Source of the DNA: Actinomarinicola tropica
GTDB lineage: Bacteria > Actinomycetota > Acidimicrobiia > Acidimicrobiales > SKKL01
Reading direction: 5' to 3'
DNA: 64,000 bases
Assembly (NCBI RefSeq): GCF_009650215.1
Contig: NZ_CP045851.1
Location: forward strand, 1,155,189-1,219,188
Shown here: piece after piece, positions 57,963 through 64,000 of the stretch
How the letters are laid out: the number at the start of each line of letters is the position of its first letter
Numbering within the stretch: position 1 is the stretch's first letter
The notes under the pieces: model-generated
Seen by the model: the letters and a program-made list of their open reading frames with translations, nothing else
What the model was told of the DNA's origin: nothing
Databases searched by the model: none
Position numbers and translations under genes: made by a program

Positions 57963-58202
57963 GGGAACTTCCTCCTGGCGCGCCGAGCGCGCCCTCTCAC
58001 GGGAGGAAGCCCATCTCCGCCAGGAACCTGGGGCCTCGAGCAGGTTGTTCCCAGAGTGTGCTCAGGCGGCCGCGTATCGTCAACGACCCGACACTGCCAG
58101 CCGGCAGGGACACCCACCCATGCGCTTCTCGCGGCGGTCGCTACGCTACGCCAGACGGCGGGGGCGCGACTCGCTGCGAAGTCGAACCTGGGGAGGCCAC
58201 GC
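57963..58202. other. Integrase upstream region
   Basis: About 240 bp between the divergent integrase and the next gene. It contains the strong integrase ribosome-binding site and GGGGAGG (58190-58196) for the gene at 58203. I see no small excisionase frame. Confidence 0.5.
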
Positions 58203-59471
58203 GTGGAGGACATGGATCACGACGGCGTCGACGACAGCATCGAGTTGTTCAGCGACGGCGATGGCCTGGCGGTGATCGGCAGCGCTGTCGCCGTGGAACA
58301 GTTCATGGCTTCGTCCGGACTCGTACCCACAGACGAGGAAGGGCGCGACCTCGCCCGCGCCTTCTCGGTCTCCTCTGGGGCCGCTGATGCAGCGGCGAAG
58401 TTCGCCGAGAACTCCGGGCGTTGGCTCAAGATGACCAAGGAGTCGGCGGCCAAGGTCAAGGAAGCGGGCCTGATCCCAACGAAGACACCGGGGATCTCGC
58501 ACGCCATGTTGGGTCGGCACGGGGCCTCCACGAGTTGGATCAAGGTCGTTCAGGGGCCCGGCACAGCCTTGACCAGCCCGGCGGCACTGGCCGGGCTCGG
58601 CGGTGTCATGTCCCAGATGGCGATGCAACAGCAGTTGGACGCCATCAACGACTACCTCGAGAAGATCGACGCGAAGCTCGACGACCTGCTCCGTGCTCAG
58701 ATGAACCAGGTGCTGGCGCGGGTCGACGCCGTCGGGCTCGCGATCGCTGAGGCGATGACCGTTCGCGAGGCCGTCGGTCGAGTGTCCGACGTGTCATGGT
58801 CAAAGGTGCAGAACCAGCCAACTGCGATTCTCGAAACTCAGGCGTTCGCACTCCGCCAGCTCGCGGACCTGGAGGCCAAGTTCGCTCGCAAGAGCACCGT
58901 CGCCGACCTCGTCACGGTCTGCCAGGAGGTCGAGAGCGAGATCGTCAAGTGGCTGTCGATACTCGCACGATGCTTCCAGCTGCACGAGGCGCACGCGATC
59001 CTCGAGCTGGATCGGGTGATGGACGCTTCGCCTGAGGAGCTCGATCGCCACCGGCTCGGACTCGATGCGGCTCGGCGTGAACGGACGGAGCTGTTCGAGC
59101 GCGCCACCCTGCAGATCCTCGGGCGACTGAACGATGCGGCAGAGACGGCGAACAAGAAGGTGCTGTTCAATCCGAAGCAGACGCCCGAGGTCGTCGAAGC
59201 ACGGAACCACGTGGCGATCGAGGTCGGTGACTTCCACGAGGTGATGGGCATCGAGGCCGACGCCGAGTCGGCCGAGGCTCGCCGTTGGCGTGAGGCGGCA
59301 GCCGACAAGCTCGACCGAGCGCGTGACACCGGCTCTCAGGGCATAGAGGGCGCGAAGCGACTCGGAAGCGAGACCCGGCAACGGGCGTCCTCCGTCCGAG
59401 GACGGATCTCGGAGGGCCTCGCTGAGCGACGCCAGCGCCAGGGGCCCGCAGAGCCGCCTCCCCCCTTCTAG
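58203..59471 (+). CDS. Unrecognised 422-aa helical protein
   Basis: No family recognised. An acidic start (VEDMDHDGVDDSIELFSDGDGLAVIG) is followed by a helical region, a short hydrophobic Gly/Ala stretch (SPAALAGLGGVMSQMAMQQQ, about 120-140), then long amphipathic helices likely to form coiled coils (LDAINDYLEKIDAKLDDLLRAQMNQVLARVDAVG). The C-terminus is charged and Pro-ended. The GTG at 58203 is chosen because GGGGAGG precedes it by 6 nt; an ATG lies three codons later. The frame is open upstream only as antisense to the integrase. It may be membrane-associated or a pore-type effector, but nothing shows this directly. Confidence 0.7.
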   Translation: MEDMDHDGVDDSIELFSDGDGLAVIGSAVAVEQFMASSGLVPTDEEGRDLARAFSVSSGAADAAAKFAENSGRWLKMTKESAAKVKEAGLIPTKTPGISHAMLGRHGASTSWIKVVQGPGTALTSPAALAGLGGVMSQMAMQQQLDAINDYLEKIDAKLDDLLRAQMNQVLARVDAVGLAIAEAMTVREAVGRVSDVSWSKVQNQPTAILETQAFALRQLADLEAKFARKSTVADLVTVCQEVESEIVKWLSILARCFQLHEAHAILELDRVMDASPEELDRHRLGLDAARRERTELFERATLQILGRLNDAAETANKKVLFNPKQTPEVVEARNHVAIEVGDFHEVMGIEADAESAEARRWREAAADKLDRARDTGSQGIEGAKRLGSETRQRASSVRGRISEGLAERRQRQGPAEPPPPF

Positions 59472-59523
59472 GGCGCGCTCGGCAGGCTCCGCCGCTCCCA
59501 CGAGCAGATGCCAAACTGCATGC

Positions 59524-60252
59524 GTGGTGTGGCAGCTCGACGACGGTGTACTCGACCAGCTGCAGCACCTGTGGCGCCTCGCTCCACCAGGAACGCCCGT
59601 ACGAGGGCTCACACAGCCTCTGGCGAACGTCCTGGTGGGAGCGACCGGTCCAGCCGACGCTGCGGAACGGGCGACCGACGTCCTGGGCGACGTCGAAACG
59701 GCCTACCTGGCCACCCTGGCGCTGAAGGTACTGGCCGGCGAGGTCGACGTAATGCTCCACGCCGTCGGCATCGCCGCCTCACTCCCGCACGTGCTCGCAG
59801 ATGGCGAGCAGGTGATCAGCGTGTCCGTCGACCACGACGGCGGCGGAACAGCAGGGTCAGCCGGGCTCGGCGTCGGCGACCTGGTCACTGATCGCCAGAT
59901 CGCTGAGTTCACCTTCATCCGATGGGCGGAGCGGGGCGGGAACGGCCAGCGGGAGGTGAAGCTCCTCCGGGACCTGATCAAACTCGACCTGCTCGAGGAC
60001 ACGGCCGCGTCGGGTCGGCGACGGATCCTCTACGTCACAGGCGGTGCCCCCGCCCTGAAGTTCCTCACGAGCGGCCAGACCATCGGCAAGAAGCTCGGAC
60101 GCAACGCCGACGTCCTCGCGCGGTTCGCGGACCGACACGGTGGCCGATTCAGTCGCATCGGTGACTACTGGGCGCATCTCCAGAGCACCGGTCGGGTGGA
60201 GCTGGTCGACCTTCATGTGGTCGCGCCTGAACTCCGCCCGCCCGCCACTTGA
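59524..60252 (+). CDS. Unrecognised 242-aa protein at the right end of the island
   Basis: No family recognised. It is mostly helical in the first half (LDDGVLDQLQHLWRLAP, AYLATLALKVLAGEVDVMLHAVG). The second half is mixed (ISVSVDHDGGG, FTFIRWAERGGNGQREVKLLRDLIKLDLL, RILYVTGGAPALKFLTSGQTIGKKLGRN) and looks like a nucleotide- or DNA-binding fold, without a clear motif. It starts with GTG at 59524, 52 bp after the previous gene, and ends 223 bp before attR. It may form a pair with the gene at 58203. Confidence 0.6.
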   Translation: MVWQLDDGVLDQLQHLWRLAPPGTPVRGLTQPLANVLVGATGPADAAERATDVLGDVETAYLATLALKVLAGEVDVMLHAVGIAASLPHVLADGEQVISVSVDHDGGGTAGSAGLGVGDLVTDRQIAEFTFIRWAERGGNGQREVKLLRDLIKLDLLEDTAASGRRRILYVTGGAPALKFLTSGQTIGKKLGRNADVLARFADRHGGRFSRIGDYWAHLQSTGRVELVDLHVVAPELRPPAT

Positions 60253-60325
60253 CATCTATCCGCCTCTCCGGGCGCGGCGACGTGGGACCCGCACCGCACG
60301 TTCGCCGCTCAGACGGGCGGAGAAG

Positions 60326-60344
60326 TTGTGCCCAAGTTGTGCCC
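60326..60344 (+). promoter_or_regulatory. Candidate integrase arm-type sites, right
   Basis: TTGTGCCC at 60326-60333 and 60337-60344, 11 bp apart, in the same orientation and spacing as at the left end. They end 131 bp before the attR core. No gene lies between 60253 and 60475. Confidence 0.65.
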
Positions 60345-60475
60345 GTTGCGGCTGCCGATCGCCGCCGCCCCAACGGCCCTAACGGCGCACGACACCCCCT
60401 ATGAACTGGGCAAACGCCGCCGTCGAGCCAACGTCTGTCGATCGGTCACGCAGGCGTGGAACCCAGCTTGCCGCT

Positions 60476-60520
60476 CCCTCTCAAGGTGGCGGCACGGGTT
60501 CGAATCCCGTTGGGGGTGCT
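60476..60520 (+). repeat. attR: 45-bp direct repeat of tRNA-Glu 3' half
   Basis: Identical to 41968-42012. The 5' half of the tRNA is missing here, so it is not a functional tRNA. It marks the right boundary of the island. Confidence 0.92.
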
Positions 60521-60524
60521 GGAA

Positions 60525-60562
60525 CGACGCCCCCGGTCTCCACGACCGGGGGCGTCGTCGTT
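60525..60562 (+). terminator. Native tRNA-Glu terminator, displaced by the island
   Basis: CGACGCCCCCGGTC and GACCGGGGGCGTCG form a 14-bp perfect stem with loop TCCAC, followed by a T-containing tail. It begins 5 bp after attR, which is where the chromosomal tRNA terminator would be. Confidence 0.75.
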
Positions 60563-60710
60563 CTCGGCTTCATGCCCGTGCCGGTGGCGACCTCGGCCGT
60601 TCTCGGTACGTCTCGCGACGCGCGATGTCGCAGGCGGTACCAAGAAGGGTCCGCGGTCGCAGCCTGACCGCCACCTGCGGGTTCTGTCCACGGATCGCGT
60701 CGGATCGTGC

Positions 60711-62098
60711 CCCGTGGAGTGGTGGAAGTAGGTCTGTGAGCCTTGGCTTCGCCAGCCTGAGGTTACGCGGCTGGCAGCGCAGGGTTCGTCGTGGTCACCT
60801 CCGTGGGGTCGGGATCGATGGCGGCCATGCTCTCTTCGGAGAGGTAGCGGCGTTCGGAGATGGCCCAGTCGTCGTGTTGGTCGAGCAGGACGGCGCCGAC
60901 GAGGCGGATGACCGAGGCGTCGTCGGGGAAGATCCCGACGACGTTGCTGCGGCGCTTGATCTCTTTGTTGATCCGCTCGAGGGGGTTCGTGGAGGCGATC
61001 TTGCGCCAATGCGCCCGGGGGAACGCGGTGTGGGCCAACACGTCCGCTTCGGCGCCCTCCAAGATCGCGGCGGCCTTGGGGAACTGACCCTCGAGGACCC
61101 CGACGACCTCATGCAGCTGGGCCCGGCACCCCTCTGCGGAGGGCTGGGCGAAGATCGTGCGGACCGTCGCGGCGACCATGTCTTTGGACGCGGAGGGCAC
61201 GGTGCCCAAGATGTTGCGCATCAGATGCACCTTGCAGCGCTGCCAGGACGCGCCGGCGAGCACTCGTGGGATCGACGCCTTCAGCCCGGCGTGGGCGTCG
61301 GAGATGACGAGGCGCACTCCGCTGAGGCCTCGGTCCTTGAGGCCGCGGAGGAACGCGGTCCAGAACACCTCGTCTTCGCTGTCGCCGACGTCGACACCGA
61401 GGACCTCGCGGTCACCATTGGCGGTGACACCGGTGGCGACCACGACGGCCCGGGAGATGATCCGGTGGTTGATGCGGGCCTTGATGTAGGTGGCGTCGAG
61501 GTACAGGTAGGGGAACTCGACGTGGTCCAGGCGTCGGGTGCGGAACACGGCGACCTCTTCGTCGATCCCCGCGCAGATCCGCGACACCGTCGACTTCGAC
61601 ACCCCCGACTCACACCCCAGCGCCTGGACCAGATCGTCGACCTTCCGGGTCGAGGTGCCGGTGGTGTAGGCGGTCATGATCACACCCCACAGCGCCTTGT
61701 CGACCCGCCGGCGCGGCTCGAGCAGCGACGGGAAGAACGACCCGACCCGCACCTTGGGGATCCGCAGCTCCACATCACCCGCCGGCGTGGACAGCAGTCG
61801 GCTCCGAGAGCCGTTGCGCTGGTTGGTGCGGCTGTCGGTTCGCTCGTGGGGGCCGGCACCGATCGCGGCGGTGAGCTCGGCGTCGATCAACTCCTGCATC
61901 CCCGCCTCGAGCAGCCGGCGGAACAGCTCCTTGCTGTCACCATCGCCCAGACGCGCCAGCAGGTCAGCAACTCGGGCATCATCGTCATGGGTCATCGCGT
62001 GAGTTCCTTCCAGTGAGTGCTTTCGCAGGTCTCACCAAGGCTCACGCGATGGCCCAACCCATGGGGGGACCGTCTCGCTACCTACACCACCTCACGGG
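60711..62098 (-). mobile_element. IS256-family insertion sequence
   Basis: About 1.39 kb bounded by imperfect 22-bp inverted repeats: CCCGTGGAGTGGTGGAAGTA at 60711 and, inverted, CCCGTGAGGTGGTGTAGGTA ending at 62098. A second short inverted pair GTGAGCCTTGG (60736-60746 and inverted 62035-62045) lies just inside. Length and gene content fit IS256. I could not see a target-site duplication. Confidence 0.75.
60763..61995 (-). CDS. IS256-family transposase
   Basis: This 410-aa DDE transposase has D167 (YLYLDATYIKAR), D233 (LVISDAHAGLK) and E340 (ASTNPLERINKEIKRR), with the CKVHLMRNIL region between. This is the Mutator/IS256 signature, including the C/H-rich spacer. It is full length with no stop or frameshift, so it is probably active. 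It fills almost the whole insertion sequence. Confidence 0.95.
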   Translation of the reverse strand: MTHDDDARVADLLARLGDGDSKELFRRLLEAGMQELIDAELTAAIGAGPHERTDSRTNQRNGSRSRLLSTPAGDVELRIPKVRVGSFFPSLLEPRRRVDKALWGVIMTAYTTGTSTRKVDDLVQALGCESGVSKSTVSRICAGIDEEVAVFRTRRLDHVEFPYLYLDATYIKARINHRIISRAVVVATGVTANGDREVLGVDVGDSEDEVFWTAFLRGLKDRGLSGVRLVISDAHAGLKASIPRVLAGASWQRCKVHLMRNILGTVPSASKDMVAATVRTIFAQPSAEGCRAQLHEVVGVLEGQFPKAAAILEGAEADVLAHTAFPRAHWRKIASTNPLERINKEIKRRSNVVGIFPDDASVIRLVGAVLLDQHDDWAISERRYLSEESMAAIDPDPTEVTTTNPALPAA

Positions 62099-62190
62099 AC
62101 GCCAACTCGCGTCGTCCAGCGACGGGATCGGTGGTCGGAAACCGGTGAGCCGGGCGGGCACCATGGAGGTCCGCCCACTTGAGGAGACGC

Positions 62191-64000
62191 ATGACCATCG
62201 GCCAGGACCCCGACGTCGCCGCGCTCGCCGAGTTCGCCGACGACCGCATCCGACCCCAGGACGACCTGTTCGGGCACGTCAACGGCCGCTGGCTCGAGAC
62301 CGTGTCCATCCCGCCCGACCTGTCCCGCGTCGGCGGCTTCATCGACCTGGTGCTCGACGCCGAGGCCGAGGTCGGCGCCATCCTCCACGCGGCCCGAGGC
62401 GAGGTCGAGGCGGGCACGGCCGTCCCCGGCACCGATCGCCACAAGATCGGCAGCCTGTTCGCCAGCTTCCTCGACGAGGAGCGCGTCGAGTCGCTCGGTG
62501 CGGCGCCGCTGGCCGACGTCCTCGCCGAGGTCGACGCCATCACCGACGTGGCCGAGCTGGGCCCGCTGCTCGGGCGCTTCGGTCGCGAGGGGATCTTCGG
62601 CGTGGTCGGCGCCTACGTCGACACCGACGACCGCCGGTCCGACCGCTACCTGCTCAACGTCGTCCAGGGCGGCATCGGCCTGCCCGACGAGGCGTACTAC
62701 CGCGAGGACGGCTTCGCCCCCATCCGCGACGCCTACGGGGCCCACGTGGCCGCCACGTTCCGCCTCCTCGGCTGGGACGACGACCGAGCGACCACGGCGG
62801 CCGAGCGGGTGCTGGCGCTCGAGACCCGGCTGGCCGCCGGCCACTGGGACAAGGTGCGGTGCCGCGACGTCATCGCCACCTACAACCTCCTGCCGCTCGA
62901 CGAGGTGCGCACCGCCGCGCCGGCCTTCGACTGGGACGGCTGGCTCGACGCCATGGCCGCCGGCCGGGACGTCCCGCTCGACGAGGTCCTCGTCCGCCAA
63001 CCGAGCTACCTCGACACCCTCTCCACGGCGTTGGAGGAGGTGGCCGTCGCGGACTGGAGGGCGTGGCTGACCTTCCGCATCGCGTCGAGCGCGTCGCCGT
63101 ACCTGTCGAGCGCGTTCGTCGAGGAGCACTTCGACTTCTACCGGCGCACGCTCACCGGCACCGAGCAGAACCGGGAGCGCTGGAAGCGCGGTGCCGACCT
63201 GTGCAACGCGCTGCTCGGCGAGGCGGTGGGCGCCGAGTTCGTCGCCCGTCGCTTCCCGCCCGAGGCCAAGGCCGAGATGCAGCAGCTCGTCGACAACCTG
63301 GTCGAGGCGTACCGGGTCAGCATCGGCCGGCTGCCGTGGATGACGGGGGCGACGCGGGCCCGGGCGCTCGAGAAGCTCGAGCACTTCCGTCCGAAGATCG
63401 GGTACCCGGACCGGTGGCGTGACTACTCCGCGCTGGAGATCGACGCCGGCGACCTCTTCGGCAACCTGCGGCGCGGCCGGGCGTTCGAGACCGACCGCCA
63501 GATCGCGAAGCTCGGCGGCCCCGTCGACCGTGACGAGTGGTTCATGACGCCCCAGACGGTGAACGCCTACTACAACCCCGGCACGAACGAGATCTGCTTC
63601 CCGGCCGCCATCCTCCAGCCGCCGTTCTTCGACCCGATCGCCGATCCCGCGCTCAACTACGGGGGCATCGGGGCGGTGATCGGCCACGAGATCGGTCACG
63701 GCTTCGACGACCAGGGCTCCCAGTACGACGGCGAGGGCAACCTCCTCGACTGGTGGACCGACGAGGACCGGGCCCGCTTCCGGCAGCTCGCCGACGCGCT
63801 CATCGCCCAGTACGACGGCTTCGAACCCCGTGACCTGCCCGGACGCCGGGTGAACGGGTCGCTCACCGTCGGCGAGAACATCGGCGACCTCGGGGGCCTG
63901 ACCATCGCGCTCCTCGCCTACGAGATCAGCCTGGGCGAGGCGCCGGCACCGGTGATCGGCGGCATGTCCGGCCGCGAGCGGGTGCTGCGCAACTGGGCCC
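62191..64000 (+). CDS. M13-family zinc metallopeptidase (3' end outside window)
   Basis: The visible 603 residues are a neprilysin/PepO-like M13 peptidase. It begins with DDLFGHVNGRWLETVSIPPD, as in the actinobacterial members. NAYYNPGTNEICFPAAILQPPFFD leads to the zinc site HEIGH (499-503) and the third ligand in VGENIGDLGG (about residue 558). It cleaves oligopeptides. No signal peptide is seen, so it is probably cytoplasmic or exported by another path. The ATG at 62191 follows GAGGAG. The insertion sequence ends about 90 bp upstream and may have altered its promoter. Confidence 0.93.
   Translation, partial: MTIGQDPDVAALAEFADDRIRPQDDLFGHVNGRWLETVSIPPDLSRVGGFIDLVLDAEAEVGAILHAARGEVEAGTAVPGTDRHKIGSLFASFLDEERVESLGAAPLADVLAEVDAITDVAELGPLLGRFGREGIFGVVGAYVDTDDRRSDRYLLNVVQGGIGLPDEAYYREDGFAPIRDAYGAHVAATFRLLGWDDDRATTAAERVLALETRLAAGHWDKVRCRDVIATYNLLPLDEVRTAAPAFDWDGWLDAMAAGRDVPLDEVLVRQPSYLDTLSTALEEVAVADWRAWLTFRIASSASPYLSSAFVEEHFDFYRRTLTGTEQNRERWKRGADLCNALLGEAVGAEFVARRFPPEAKAEMQQLVDNLVEAYRVSIGRLPWMTGATRARALEKLEHFRPKIGYPDRWRDYSALEIDAGDLFGNLRRGRAFETDRQIAKLGGPVDRDEWFMTPQTVNAYYNPGTNEICFPAAILQPPFFDPIADPALNYGGIGAVIGHEIGHGFDDQGSQYDGEGNLLDWWTDEDRARFRQLADALIAQYDGFEPRDLPGRRVNGSLTVGENIGDLGGLTIALLAYEISLGEAPAPVIGGMSGRERVLRNWA

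Larger units (their letters stand above)
42013..60520. mobile_element. 18.5-kb integrated genomic island in tRNA-Glu, defence cargo
   Basis: The island is bounded by a 45-bp exact repeat of the tRNA-Glu 3' half and carries a tyrosine recombinase (56778-57962). Paired TTGTGCCC boxes lie about 130 bp inside each end. There is no recognisable replication, conjugation, excisionase or phage structural gene, so it is either mobilised in trans or fixed. Gene order: Cas4-like nuclease, unknown protein, SF1 helicase, convergent UvrD-RecB-like helicase-nuclease, type III Mod, Res-S24, DUF6933/pRiA4b protein, integrase, two unknown genes. Parts of mod fall to 52-60% GC in sampled lines against 75% in a flanking line (41281). 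Confidence 0.9.

Noticed and set aside
57963-58202. An excisionase gene next to the integrase
   Set aside because: No frame of 50-80 codons with a MerR/Xis-like helix-turn-helix is visible in this 240-bp gap.
60476-60520. A second tRNA-Glu
   Set aside because: Only the 3' half is present, with no 5' acceptor or D-arm upstream. It is the attR copy.
60711-62098. Target-site duplication of the IS256 element
   Set aside because: The bases just outside the two inverted repeats do not match over 8-9 bp, so I did not annotate one.

Overview
The window is GC-rich (about 70-75% in the lines I counted). Its gene content is that of an actinobacterium, most likely Acidimicrobiia or a relative: GatCAB with a GluRS of the non-discriminating setting, an NdgR-type IclR regulator divergent from leuCD, SerC of the mycobacterial type, and many genes with a TAnnnT box 6-9 nt before the start codon (probable leaderless mRNAs). 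No rRNA or species marker is present, so the lineage is an inference.

Layout. 1-4700: a truncated esterase, an MscS channel and gatCAB. 4741-9825: two lipoproteins and a four-gene operon encoding two ABC exporters. 9872-27664 is an amino-acid biosynthesis block: ilvD, ilvBNC behind a leader peptide/attenuator, metY, serC, aspC, an S9 peptidase, serA, leuD, leuC and ndgR. 27672-32564 is a translationally coupled operon: CHASE3/GAF histidine kinase, response regulator, HEAT-repeat membrane protein and processive family-2 glycosyltransferase. 32635-41862: a hydrolase, greA, a lipoprotein, leuB-ilvE-cimA, gltX, a YdcF protein, tRNA-Gln and a Bax-inhibitor-1 protein. A ~48-bp palindromic element recurs at three gene ends (11677, 18690, 24816).

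41968-60520 is an 18.5-kb integrated island in tRNA-Glu(CTC). A 45-bp exact direct repeat of the tRNA 3' half bounds it. Paired TTGTGCCC boxes lie about 130 bp inside each end, and a tyrosine integrase sits near the right end. I see no replication or conjugation genes. The cargo looks like defence: (i) an operon of a Cas4-like Fe-S nuclease, an unrecognised 520-aa protein and a compact Upf1/Dna2-type SF1 helicase, with 4-bp overlaps, which resembles eukaryotic Dna2 split into three genes; (ii) a convergent UvrD-like helicase with a C-terminal RecB-type Fe-S nuclease; (iii) a type III restriction-modification pair whose Res subunit carries a LexA-like S24 peptidase domain at its C-terminus. The rest is a DUF6933/pRiA4b-ORF3 protein with an exact 111-bp internal duplication, a repeat-rich 730-bp non-coding stretch, and two unknown genes. 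An IS256-family insertion (60711-62098) lies just outside the right junction, followed by an M13 metallopeptidase that runs off the window.

How the genes work together: most of the enzymes for Ile/Val/Leu are here, with cimA supplying 2-oxobutyrate from pyruvate and acetyl-CoA, and serC/serA/metY supplying serine and homocysteine. GatCAB, gltX and tRNA-Gln together imply that Gln-tRNA is made by transamidation. The island is the accessory part and holds the best candidates for something undescribed.
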